Part shown: piece after piece, positions 53,887 to 62,515 of the stretch
Position numbering within the stretch: the first letter of the stretch is position 1
Layout of the letters: each line of letters starts with the position of its first letter
Assembly: GCA_965248775.1 (NCBI GenBank)
Contig: OZ252150.1
Coordinates: 3,472,001-3,536,000, forward strand
Direction of reading: 5' to 3'
DNA length: 64,000 bases
From: JBHHUI01 sp965248775
Lineage (GTDB): Bacteria; Chloroflexota; Anaerolineae; Anaerolineales; JBHHUI01
Notes under the pieces: generated by a model
Databases searched by the model: none
Told to the model about the DNA's origin: nothing
What the model saw: the letters and a program-made list of their open reading frames with translations, nothing else
Made by a program: the position numbers and the translations under genes

Positions 53887-55365
53887 CTCGAGTGTTGTGA
53901 TTTGAGTGATCTTAGGGCATATTCGGCAGATGCAACTTCCCATCGTAAAACCGGCTCCCATCGTATCAGAGCACAGCGCCAGCTTTCGCGGGGTGTTTGA
54001 AAACCGCTGTCAGTTCCGGCATTTCGAGAATTATCTAACCGGACTGCTTGTGTTGAAGAACAAGTCGATGGCGAACATGACGCGCTGCCTGTTGGATAGC
54101 GCTGACAAGACCAACCTGTCGCGCTTCTTGTCGGAAGCGAACTGGGATGCCGCGGAACTGAACCAGGATCGCATTGCATACTTATTCCAGCAAACCAAGC
54201 GCCAGCGCCAGGGCGCCCGCAAATCGATGCTGGCCATCGATGATACTTTGTGCGAGCACGTCGGCAGTCTGTTCGAATACATTGACCAACATTACAACCA
54301 CGGCAACCACATGTATCCGCTAGCGCACAATCTGGTCACCGGCCACTACATCAGCGGCGCGGTTCGCTTTCCGGCCGACTGGCGACTGTACCGGCGCTAC
54401 GAAGAAGTCACCGACTGGGAAGCGTTCGTCAAGAAACTGTTGCCCGACGCTACGATCCCGAAAACCAAGAAGGAGCGTAATCGCTTCAAACGTCAAGTCG
54501 CACCCACCTTGCTGGCCGACCCAGAGTTCCGGGCTCTGGACGAATCTTTTCAGACCAAGATTTCGCTGGCGGCTGAACTGGTCAAGGCGGCGCTGGCGCA
54601 CGATTTGCCCTTTGAAACGGTGCTGTTCGACGCCTGGTACCTGGCACCCGAATTGCTCGAAGTTCTCAGTGCGCATGGCAAGCACTGGATCAGCCTGCTG
54701 AAAAACAACCGCAACCTTATCACCAACAGCTTTGTGCTCCAGGATGCTTCCGGCGAACGCATGCGCTTTGATGGTCCGCACATCAAGGTGCAGGACCTAG
54801 TGCCGCTTATCCCACCTTCCGCTTTCAAACCGATGCAAGTGGGCGTGCAGACCTACTACTGCTTCAGCAAGAATGTACGCATCCCGACTTTGGGGAAGGT
54901 ACGGCTGGTCATCAGCTTTGCCAAGCCTGATTTAACCGGCACCTATGCCGTGCTGGTCAGCAGCCATCTCAGTTGGGATGCCAAGAAGATCATCGCAACC
55001 TATCTGCTCCGTTGGCCGATTGAGACCTTTTATCAAGACGCCAAACAGAACCTGGGGCTCCACGAATATCGCATGCGCTCGGCCGCCGCCATTCATAAGC
55101 ACTGGTCACTGGTCTTCGTGGCCTATTCGTTCCTGCACCTGCACTGTTTGCCCACATCGCGTCGTGACAAGGTCTGCGCGCCCATCCAATCCATCGGGCA
55201 GGTTATTCGCCAACAAAGCCAGCAGCTAATCGAAGCATTGATCTTGCAGGCTCACGGCTCTCTGTCTGACGGTACTGACGAGCAACAAGTCTTCTCGTAC
55301 TTATTCGCCAAGCAGGCTTACTCTTTGGCTGCTTGAGCCTTTTCACTCAAATCACAACACTCGAG
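53887..55365 (+). mobile_element. IS4-like insertion sequence
   Basis: 1479 bp. Perfect terminal repeats of 23 bases starting CTCGAGTGTTGTGATTTG, and a 7-base duplication TTTAATA (53880-53886 and 55366-55372). Confidence 0.9.
53906..55336 (+). CDS. IS4-type transposase
   Basis: Up to 476 residues; the ATG at 53930 is a possible shorter start. 'KSMLAIDDTLCEHVG' (Asp), 'ETVLFDAWYLAPELLEVL' (Asp) and 'YLLRWPIETFYQDAKQNLG', an exact Y-x2-R-x3-E-x6-K signature, identify an IS4-like DDE transposase. No internal lesion is seen, so the element may still be active. Confidence 0.85.
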   Translation: MILGHIRQMQLPIVKPAPIVSEHSASFRGVFENRCQFRHFENYLTGLLVLKNKSMANMTRCLLDSADKTNLSRFLSEANWDAAELNQDRIAYLFQQTKRQRQGARKSMLAIDDTLCEHVGSLFEYIDQHYNHGNHMYPLAHNLVTGHYISGAVRFPADWRLYRRYEEVTDWEAFVKKLLPDATIPKTKKERNRFKRQVAPTLLADPEFRALDESFQTKISLAAELVKAALAHDLPFETVLFDAWYLAPELLEVLSAHGKHWISLLKNNRNLITNSFVLQDASGERMRFDGPHIKVQDLVPLIPPSAFKPMQVGVQTYYCFSKNVRIPTLGKVRLVISFAKPDLTGTYAVLVSSHLSWDAKKIIATYLLRWPIETFYQDAKQNLGLHEYRMRSAAAIHKHWSLVFVAYSFLHLHCLPTSRRDKVCAPIQSIGQVIRQQSQQLIEALILQAHGSLSDGTDEQQVFSYLFAKQAYSLAA

Positions 55366-55516
55366 TTTAATAATCGAACGAAGGCCATTCCTGGGCACAC
55401 CAGCAAGAACCAGAAAGCAATTAGTGGTTGACCCGGCCACTCGAAAAGCCAAACGAACAAGAATCCGATTCCCGAACTGACAATAACAACCGGCCACCAA
55501 ATTGAACGCGGCGCGG

Positions 55517-57478
55517 TCATGGTTTGCTTTCTACGTCTGCGAGGTTGAAGATGACTGCATCCGCGTTGCTGTAAATCACCTCGAATTGGGGCGACTCTTG
55601 GAGTACTGCCTGGATAGCATCCAACGAGCCAGGCGGCATCCCGGAAAATGCATCAATCTCAGCCTTTTGGCTACGCGTAATAATAAGATAGGTCGCGGCA
55701 TAATCATCATTGTCTAACCAGCGCGAAAGCGTTGTAACTGGATCAGCTACGAGTTCCAGATATTTATCTGGATCTTCCCGCGAAATGGGGACATATGTAA
55801 AGTTTTCGTAGTTGTGAAATTGCGACGGATAATTACGGCCCCCTTCAATCAACAAAGATCCGGGCGGTCCTATCGAATACAGATACTCGGCAGCCGCTAC
55901 TTCGTCACGAGTAAAATAGTATTGCCGTTCTTTGCCTAAGTAGGAGAAAAGCAGCGCGCAAAGGAGCGCGCCGCTCAGCACGATTGTTGTTACTATTGTC
56001 CGCCGTGTTGAAGTCACCGTCGTACTCGGAATATAAAGGGTGGCAGCCAAGAATGCCATAAATGGCAAAGCGAACAAATACACGCGAAACAAGATTTCCC
56101 CCCCATACGACAAGGCTACCAATATCGCAAAGGGAGTCAATCCGAGCAACACAGCGGAGACATCCCAATTTCCCTCTCGCCACCAGCGGATACCGCCCAG
56201 CGTTGCAAGCCCCATAATAGACACCGTGAGTACGCGCCCTATCTGCGCGATTAACTGATGACCGCTACTCGCCTGTGACAGATCAGTGAGGCCGGCATCA
56301 ATGTTGCCCGTTAACTCGCCGATGGTCTCAATTATGCCACCCAGTTGGTGCTCGAGCAACGATGTACTGGCGTTCAATGACCATGCAAGGGTAATGACAA
56401 TCATGATGACAGGTAATACTTGTAAGTTGATTCGTCTAAAGAGTACAAGAGCGGTCAGTGACCCAATCGTTATCAGAGGCGTCAACTGATGACTCAGGGC
56501 GATGACGATGAACAATAAGACGACGATAAGCAGTAGACCGGCCCGTCCTAACGGTCCCGTTTGATCCGCTGCAATCAAAACTGATGGCTGCTTGAACAAT
56601 TTGCTGGTTATCTTCGCCACGCGCGTATAGATAGGTCCATTAACACTAGTCTGCGGCTTTGGCACTGCAACGAATCTGAACCAGTGAAAACAAATGCCAA
56701 TAATGACCAAATACGCAAAAAAGCCCAACGCCTGCGGCGCAAAATAGTCTTGTGCGACCCAACTACTACTAAAGAAGAACCAGACGCCGAGCCAAACCAA
56801 ACGCTTGTCGTCAGTAAATGCCTTGAAGAATACAACGAGCGCCCCCATGGACAACAAATTGAAATAAACCGGCGCCCAGGTAGCCACCCCACGAGGATTG
56901 TCAAGGCCGGCAAGTTCGGTAAACAAGGCGCCCAGTGCGAAGAATCCCGGCCAGTTGTGATAAATGGCAGGCACGCCGATATTAGGATCAACCGTGCCAT
57001 GGCGCAGAATGTAGTCGACAATCCCAACATGCTTCCAGGCCCACGAATACCGCAAAGTTCCATAGAGTATTGCCGGCGTTCCATGGATCATCAATATCAA
57101 CAACACGACATGTAATGCAAGCACAATAGCTGGCGCTATACCATGGTTCACGTGCAGAATGAAGCTAATCGTAAGAATTGCCAGCGCCGCATAGAAACTG
57201 AGCGGCAGAACCGAGATGAGACCGAGATCGCCCATAGCATCGGGATTCGTGTCTAGCAAGGACAGAATCCAGAGCACACTGGCAAATCCCAGCGCCAGAA
57301 TCGACATGAGCACGCTATCCTGCGTAGTCCAATACCGGTCGCGAGACCAATCTCTGACTCGAGATAAAAGTGCATCGACTGGGGCTTGCAATGCGTTCGG
57401 CAGTTTCAGGTTGAGTGATGGCAACTTATATTTCTGATTATTTTCCAGGACGCTGTAAGGTCGCTTCATCTTTGCCAT
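55517..57478 (-). CDS. Polysaccharide-cluster integral membrane protein (GT-C or polymerase-like)
   Basis: 653 residues, about 14 hydrophobic segments after a soluble N-terminal tail of some 55 residues. A large loop after the early helices has 'SWAWKHVGIVDYILRHGTVD' and 'AIYHNWPGFFALGALF', where the Asp and His-Asn-Trp resemble GT-C active-site loops. The C-terminal 120 residues are soluble. It could be a Wzy-like polymerase or a GT-C glycosyltransferase. It ends in an ATGA overlap with the small membrane-protein gene; the kinase-like gene lies 4 bases upstream. Confidence 0.6.
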   Translation of the reverse strand: MAKMKRPYSVLENNQKYKLPSLNLKLPNALQAPVDALLSRVRDWSRDRYWTTQDSVLMSILALGFASVLWILSLLDTNPDAMGDLGLISVLPLSFYAALAILTISFILHVNHGIAPAIVLALHVVLLILMIHGTPAILYGTLRYSWAWKHVGIVDYILRHGTVDPNIGVPAIYHNWPGFFALGALFTELAGLDNPRGVATWAPVYFNLLSMGALVVFFKAFTDDKRLVWLGVWFFFSSSWVAQDYFAPQALGFFAYLVIIGICFHWFRFVAVPKPQTSVNGPIYTRVAKITSKLFKQPSVLIAADQTGPLGRAGLLLIVVLLFIVIALSHQLTPLITIGSLTALVLFRRINLQVLPVIMIVITLAWSLNASTSLLEHQLGGIIETIGELTGNIDAGLTDLSQASSGHQLIAQIGRVLTVSIMGLATLGGIRWWREGNWDVSAVLLGLTPFAILVALSYGGEILFRVYLFALPFMAFLAATLYIPSTTVTSTRRTIVTTIVLSGALLCALLFSYLGKERQYYFTRDEVAAAEYLYSIGPPGSLLIEGGRNYPSQFHNYENFTYVPISREDPDKYLELVADPVTTLSRWLDNDDYAATYLIITRSQKAEIDAFSGMPPGSLDAIQAVLQESPQFEVIYSNADAVIFNLADVESKP

Positions 57479-57482
57479 AGCT

Positions 57483-58220
57483 TCAAATCCAACTCAGCAC
57501 GGATTCGATGTTTCGATTCAGCCAATAAGGATGCTTCGCAAAGCGCGTGGATTTCTCAAGATTAGCAGCCACATGCTGCAGCCACGCCAGCAGAACCAGC
57601 GGGCGTAGCCCGATAGCCGCGACAGATTTCGACAACCAGGCGTTGTCAATCAGGTCCTGTTCAGGGGCCGACAAATGAGCTTCGGTCATGAGACCCCGGA
57701 CAACAGCGCCCAACTCAGCACCCTGTTGCCACATGCGGACCGAAAGCAATAATTGAACCATGTCAAGCGCCGCTAAACGATCCGGCGCAGCTCCCTCCCA
57801 ATCTACAATTCCTGTGACCTGGCTACCGTCGGGTGAGATCAAAATGTTCCCAATCGAGAAGTCCCCATGCACCCAACTGAGGGGCAACTTTCTACCGGCG
57901 AAGGCTCCCTGTAGCTCATCCGCTAAGCTCTTAAAGGCTCGTTCGCGCTTCTCACCGCGCAGCACAATGGCGCTGGATTGCCGAACAAATGCCAACGGTT
58001 CGTTCACCCAAAGGTTTAATTTCTCCTCATCAACGAACCCCGGCGCAGATGTATACCGATGCAACTCAGAAATAGCATTCGCAGCCAGAGTCAGAATTTG
58101 GGCACTATGTAGGTTGCCAGCAAGCACGCGTCGCGCATCACAACCTGGCAGGATTGCTTCGGTTACGTAACAATGGCCTTTAATCTGACCCTGATCAAGG
58201 ACGGAAGCAGAGCCCGCCAC
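57483..58220 (-). CDS. APH-family kinase, C-lobe (split from the flippase fusion by a frameshift)
   Basis: 245 residues starting at a GTG. 'LPLSWVHGDFSIGNILIS' (catalytic H-G-D-x4-N) and 'VTGIVDWEGAA' (metal-binding Asp) are the aminoglycoside/choline-kinase-like core. The protein lacks its own N-lobe. The N-lobe-like sequence ('DVAVFRLGPTRQSPVAILKLA', with the ATP-binding Lys) is at the end of the upstream flippase frame. The two frames overlap by 58 bases, and the homology appears to cross from one to the other around 58190. Probably one fusion gene with a frameshift. Confidence 0.7.
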   Translation of the reverse strand: MAGSASVLDQGQIKGHCYVTEAILPGCDARRVLAGNLHSAQILTLAANAISELHRYTSAPGFVDEEKLNLWVNEPLAFVRQSSAIVLRGEKRERAFKSLADELQGAFAGRKLPLSWVHGDFSIGNILISPDGSQVTGIVDWEGAAPDRLAALDMVQLLLSVRMWQQGAELGAVVRGLMTEAHLSAPEQDLIDNAWLSKSVAAIGLRPLVLLAWLQHVAANLEKSTRFAKHPYWLNRNIESVLSWI

Positions 58221-59848
58221 TCTCGTAGCGCCGCCATGCTATGTAGTTCAGCCAAAGCTGTACCTCGCCGATGTAAACTACGATTCGCCGCGCTCGACCG
58301 GGCTAGTTTCAATATTGCCACTGGCGACTGCCGGGTTGGGCCCAGCCTAAAGACGGCTACATCACTATTTGTATGGATGTTCGCTAGTACCTTCCAACTT
58401 GTTGGCAGCGATAGGCCAGCCAACAGCGGTATACGGGCTAAGATCTCGGGCGTAATTTTACGGATAGCTGCTAAATGACCGCAGCGAACGAGATTCAAGC
58501 GCAGCCGCTGGACCGTGGAACGAAGCTGGCTCGGGAGTCCGAATTTCAGTTCGTGACGCCATAGTGGGAAGAGCTGGGTAACCAGTAAGACCGCTGCCAC
58601 AACCGTTTGGATGGCGAGCCAGGCAATTCCGATACCCGTAATGCCATAATTTGCGAGTAAAAGGTAGCTGACCGTCAACGTCGCTGCTGCCATTGCAGTG
58701 AGCACAACCATGATCGCCTTCATCCGCCGGCGAACACGCGCGATGCTGATAAAGATGGCGATGAAAGCATTCGGAAGAGCTGCCAGTACTAAAAGGCGGA
58801 GCAGCCGTGTCGCCTCAGATGCATAGTCAGCCCCAAATAAAAGCAAAACATAGGGCGCTGCTACCACCAGTATTGCGACTGCCGGCAGCAACAGACGTAA
58901 TGTCTGTACCAGCATCCGATAGCTGTAACGACCCAGTTCTTTTGGGTCGCGGGCGGCCTCGGCAATCAGCGCCATACCCATGTACTGGCTAACAAGAGTG
59001 AGTGAATAAGCAATTGTCCAGGCCAAATAGAAGTAGGCATTTGCTGAGGCGCCCGCTCGTTCGAGTACAAGCAACGGAAGCAGACTCACCGCTGCCGTCC
59101 AAGTCAATGACGCGAAATAATCGCTTGCTGCATACCTGACGATTTGTTGGGGTATGAAGAGTACGGCGGCAGCTGTTGTTGAGCGCACATGTTGCGGAAT
59201 CAATCGCTTGAAAATTAGCCGGTTCACCGGCAATAGCAGCAGTCCGGCTGGAATAGTCCACGACACAAACAGTCCAAATCTTGTAAATAAATCTGCGAAT
59301 GCAATCAACAGCACGATTTTGGTTACTGCAAATAGCACGTTCTCAAGCGGAACCCAGTGCGCCTGGCGCAATCCGGTCAGCGTACTGTCCTGTTGAACAA
59401 AGACACACCAGGCCAGCGTCGCGCAAATAAACCAGAGCGCAGCTTGCGGGCTAGACGTTAGATTCTTCATTGTAGGCGCCCAAATTCTCACGCCAAGGAC
59501 AAACACGAACCCAACAACAAGCGCCAATGAGGCACTGATGATGTAGGCTACAACGACAAACCGCGCCGTTGCCTGACCTGCAGTTGGAACAAAGCGATTC
59601 AGCGTTTTGGTCAGGTTTAGCTCCGCTAGTTTGGCCAGAAAGATCATAGTCGAGATCAAAGCCGCATTAACACCGACTATCTCAGGCGGATAGTAACGGG
59701 CCGCGAGAATCCAATAGGCAACGCCAAGACCAGACGTTAAGAGTGAACTTAGTACCAGTGCGTATCCGTTGCGATACAGCGAAATACTCATATGCTCCAG
59801 CACACGAGTATGGAGTGAGTCAGGTGGGCGATGAGTTGCTATAGACAT
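58163..59848 (-). CDS. Oligosaccharide flippase (Wzx/MOP type) with C-terminal kinase N-lobe
   Basis: 561 residues. About 430 residues form 12-14 membrane segments with the MOP/PST pattern ('LTSGLGVAYWILAARYYPPEIVG', the typical first loop). It moves lipid-linked repeat units across the membrane. The last 110 residues are soluble and include 'VFRLGPTRQSPVAILKLARS' and 'GTALAELHSMAALREWRALLP', fitting an APH-kinase N-lobe whose C-lobe is in the next frame. A one-base shift near 58190 would join them into one protein of about 790 residues. The gene starts just upstream of the GH16 gene's 3' end on the same strand. Confidence 0.75.
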   Translation of the reverse strand: MSIATHRPPDSLHTRVLEHMSISLYRNGYALVLSSLLTSGLGVAYWILAARYYPPEIVGVNAALISTMIFLAKLAELNLTKTLNRFVPTAGQATARFVVVAYIISASLALVVGFVFVLGVRIWAPTMKNLTSSPQAALWFICATLAWCVFVQQDSTLTGLRQAHWVPLENVLFAVTKIVLLIAFADLFTRFGLFVSWTIPAGLLLLPVNRLIFKRLIPQHVRSTTAAAVLFIPQQIVRYAASDYFASLTWTAAVSLLPLLVLERAGASANAYFYLAWTIAYSLTLVSQYMGMALIAEAARDPKELGRYSYRMLVQTLRLLLPAVAILVVAAPYVLLLFGADYASEATRLLRLLVLAALPNAFIAIFISIARVRRRMKAIMVVLTAMAAATLTVSYLLLANYGITGIGIAWLAIQTVVAAVLLVTQLFPLWRHELKFGLPSQLRSTVQRLRLNLVRCGHLAAIRKITPEILARIPLLAGLSLPTSWKVLANIHTNSDVAVFRLGPTRQSPVAILKLARSSAANRSLHRRGTALAELHSMAALREWRALLPSLIRVRLKAIVT

Positions 59849-59855
59849 TCTGGGG

Positions 59856-60740
59856 CTATTCAGCGGCGCGCTGCCACACTCTTACGCAGTCAATCTCGAA
59901 ATAACTTGGAAACGGTGTTGTCGCATCGGGCGGCCCCGGCCATTCCCCCCCTACAGCCAGGTTCAGAAGCAAATACATTGGCTCAACTGAGATATGCTCG
60001 GCTTCCGGGAAGCGCCAGCGCTCTCTTCCGTCCACATACCAGATAATCCTATCCGGTTGCCAATCAACGCCGAAGGTATGCAAACCGTCCGCGAAATCCG
60101 GGCCGTTCCAGTCTTCGCCATTCTTCTGGCGCTCGCCGTCGGCATCCAGGTAGTGGAAGTGCATGCGCACCGTATGGGTGTCATCGCCCAGGAATTCCAT
60201 TACGTCGATCTCTGGCCTGGAATTCTGATCGGCCGGCAACATCCAGAACGCCGGCCAAAGTCCTGCCCCTGATGGGACGCGCGCCCGGATCTCGGCGAAT
60301 CCATACTGGAATATAAACCTGGGCGCTACTGTGAGGTCCGAAGTGTCCCGCCCCGTTGTGATCATGCCCGATGTATAGGAATAAACCGCACCCTCGTGAC
60401 CGACCCCTGTCCGCTCCTGCGCTCGCAGCCGTACTAGACCATTGCTGACCAATACGTCGTCGGGCTGGTACCATTCTAATTCGTCGTTCGTGATGATCGA
60501 ACAACCGTCAATGGCCCACCAATAACATGGTGTCCACTTGGCAGTATCCAGTGCAGCCTCTTCAAACTCATCTCGAAAGATAATATTCCAGGGAGTGAGG
60601 CGTGCGCCGAGCGCCTGTATGTTGGGCTGTGGCGCTGCTCCCGTTGGCGCTAATAGATTGAAAAGCTCGGACGCTAACAACACTGCAGAGCCGAATAACA
60701 ATATCAGGAGCAGCGCCAAAATAATACGCAGTCTAGGCAT
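59856..60740 (-). CDS. Glycoside hydrolase family 16 protein, membrane-anchored or secreted
   Basis: 294 residues. A signal or anchor helix (about 4-24) is followed by a beta-jelly-roll with 'WNIIFRDEFEEAALDTAKW', 'GFAEIRARVPSGAGLWPAFWML' and the catalytic 'PEIDVMEFLG' (E-x-D-x2-E). 'HTFGVDWQPDRIIWYVDG' and 'MYLLLNLAVGGEWPG' complete the family. Probably a beta-1,3- or 1,3-1,4-glucanase type enzyme trimming the polymer made by the cluster. Its ATG overlaps the end of the decayed GNAT gene. Confidence 0.9.
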   Translation of the reverse strand: MPRLRIILALLLILLFGSAVLLASELFNLLAPTGAAPQPNIQALGARLTPWNIIFRDEFEEAALDTAKWTPCYWWAIDGCSIITNDELEWYQPDDVLVSNGLVRLRAQERTGVGHEGAVYSYTSGMITTGRDTSDLTVAPRFIFQYGFAEIRARVPSGAGLWPAFWMLPADQNSRPEIDVMEFLGDDTHTVRMHFHYLDADGERQKNGEDWNGPDFADGLHTFGVDWQPDRIIWYVDGRERWRFPEAEHISVEPMYLLLNLAVGGEWPGPPDATTPFPSYFEIDCVRVWQRAAE

Positions 60741-61686
60741 CTTTGAATCGGATTATCCTCTTCACGAACGTCGGCACATACTTATCCATTTCTGTTATCG
60801 GGAGCCGCTCGATGTAATACTCGTCATATGCATGTGTAAACTTTGGCTCCATTGCCATACTGAAGCACAACCGAAGCAGCCACCGGTTCGTAATCGAGCC
60901 AGGCTACCCATGTGTGGCAGGCCGGACCCCGTCGTCTTGCGAAAAGAATCGCGCCGCTTGCCACGCCAGCGCGCGAGAAAGAAAGGTTCATTTTGCTGGC
61001 GCGCCCAACGTTCAAATGAGTGGCGCAGCATATCGTAGAATATAGGTATAGGTGCACCGGTTGATTTACACTCGACAACTAAGCCTGGTTTTCGGCTTTG
61101 CGAATTAGATGCTCGTTTTCGACGTGAAGCGTTTTGAATAGACCTCGCCGAAGCCGCCCTGCAAATCCAATACATGTGCACTGCGCGCTACGCGCACAAG
61201 CGCACGATGCTGAACAGAACGCTATGCTTGACCTGCACGTGGATTTGGACGAATTCTGATTCTTAAGGACTGGTGACTCGCAAGTTCATTTACTATGGCG
61301 CCGATTTCGCCTGGTTCGATTTGACGTGCTGCCAGGAGTCCTCCGATTCCCCATGCCGGAGGCAATGAGGCTTCCCTCGCGAACAAATTCGCCGCCAATC
61401 TTCGGCGCACCGTCGGTAGAATTAATTGTTTGCCCGACGACAGCTCAAATAGTCGACTAGAATCGTAATAGCCATCCGCCTCGCAGATGCTATCGAGCCA
61501 ATCCGGCGACTGATACGGGATAGCCTCTGGGTCAGCTCGGAATATGTCCCACCAGACGCCACGTGGTGCCGGGGATGTAATCTGCACCGTCGATAGATCC
61601 GCGGATATGAGAGACGCCGAACTCACTGAAAGTTCACCTGCCGAAATCCATCCACCTGGTGCCGGATTCGGCGTACAAGGCGCCAT
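60733..61686 (-). pseudogene. GNAT/FemAB-like acyltransferase, decayed
   Basis: Pieces of one protein lie in successive frames. They are 'WWDIFRADPEAIPYQSPDWLD' (61686-61222), then 'HVLDLQGGFGEVYSKRFTSKT', then 'GLVVECKSTGAPIPIFYDMLRHSF', 'ACHTWVAWLDYEPVAASVVLQYGN', and the C-terminal 'AEYRIERLP'-type end reading 'DEYYIERLPITEMDKYV' to the stop at 60733. At least four frame changes are needed, and the acceptor-binding stretch before the last piece appears deleted. Family members acylate sugars or peptidoglycan precursors in polysaccharide clusters. It starts inside the end of the deacetylase gene and ends on the GH16 start. Confidence 0.65.
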
Positions 61687-62474
61687 GTCTTGGTGCGCAT
61701 CCGCTCACGAACAGGAGCTGACGATACACCTCTTCCAATTAGAAGCATGGAAAACTGATAAATGTCTGTCTGTCCACTCACAATGATGCGCGCCAGTGCG
61801 AAGCGGTCATCATTAAGTGAGGATATGGCATGTTTCACACCACAGGCTGAGCTGAAACCAGCATCACGCACCATTTGGCGTATTTGGTCGCTGTAATAGC
61901 CATGTGGATATGCGAACGAGGCGACCCGTCTTCCAAGCCGCTGTTCCAAAGCGGCTTTCGAGCGCTCAATCTCGTCCTTAGCATTCGAAAGCGGCAGGAG
62001 GTCGAGTTGTTTATGTCGATGGCTATGCGCTCCGCATTCAATATTGGCGCTGGCAATTTCGTCAATCTGATGCCATGTCAACATAGGACGGTCGGCCTCG
62101 CCCTCGGCTCGTAACCAACGGCTCGAGTCGCCAACGTATCCGGTCGTTATATACAAAGTGGCGCCGAAACTGAACCGCTGCAAAACCGGCAAGGCTTTTG
62201 AATGAAAGTCGGCGAACCCATCGTCGAAGGTCAAGACAATCGGGCGCTCTGGGAGTGCCTCGCCGGCATCTGACATCGATTCCACAAATTGCGAGACAGT
62301 AATGGGTGTATAGCCCAACTGATCAAGATTCGCCATTTGGCTTGCGAATTGCTCAGGATGTATCGTCCAATGTCTCCATCGCCGGGATGCTTGCTCGGCG
62401 ATGCTGTGATAGAGCAAGATGGGAATTTTAGTTACCATGAACAGTGCCGCATTACTGTATTGGGATGCAAACAT
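61623..62474 (-). CDS. Polysaccharide deacetylase (NodB family)
   Basis: 283 residues, or 271 from the ATG at 62438, which begins at the conserved 'KIPILLYHSI'. NodB motifs: 'PIVLTFDDGFADF' (catalytic and metal Asp), 'ECGAHSHRHKQLDLL' (two metal-binding His) and 'VASFAYPHGYYSDQIR'. It removes N-acetyl groups from amino sugars of the polymer or of peptidoglycan. There is no clear signal peptide, so the site of action is uncertain. It overlaps the decayed GNAT gene by 64 bases. Confidence 0.88.
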   Translation of the reverse strand: MFASQYSNAALFMVTKIPILLYHSIAEQASRRWRHWTIHPEQFASQMANLDQLGYTPITVSQFVESMSDAGEALPERPIVLTFDDGFADFHSKALPVLQRFSFGATLYITTGYVGDSSRWLRAEGEADRPMLTWHQIDEIASANIECGAHSHRHKQLDLLPLSNAKDEIERSKAALEQRLGRRVASFAYPHGYYSDQIRQMVRDAGFSSACGVKHAISSLNDDRFALARIIVSGQTDIYQFSMLLIGRGVSSAPVRERMRTKTWRLVRRIRHQVDGFRQVNFQ

Positions 62475-62515
62475 TTACACAGAGGTTTACAGAGAAAACC
62501 TTAGAAAGCTTTATG

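Larger units (their letters stand above)
53672..55520 (-). pseudogene. Small membrane protein of the polysaccharide cluster, split by an IS
   Basis: The ATG at 55520 overlaps the TGA of the upstream GT-C-like gene (ATGA). The first part (55520-55373) encodes two membrane segments ('WWPVVIVSSGIGFLFVW', 'PLIAFWFLLVCPGMAF'). The second (53886-53672) encodes 'IDLLVALAMLF' and 'GLLTLVLISLTGVAVEFI' and ends '..QTRH'. Removing 53887-55365 and one TTTAATA copy gives 120 residues in frame. Four helices, unknown family; translational coupling suggests that it assists the upstream protein. Confidence 0.7.
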
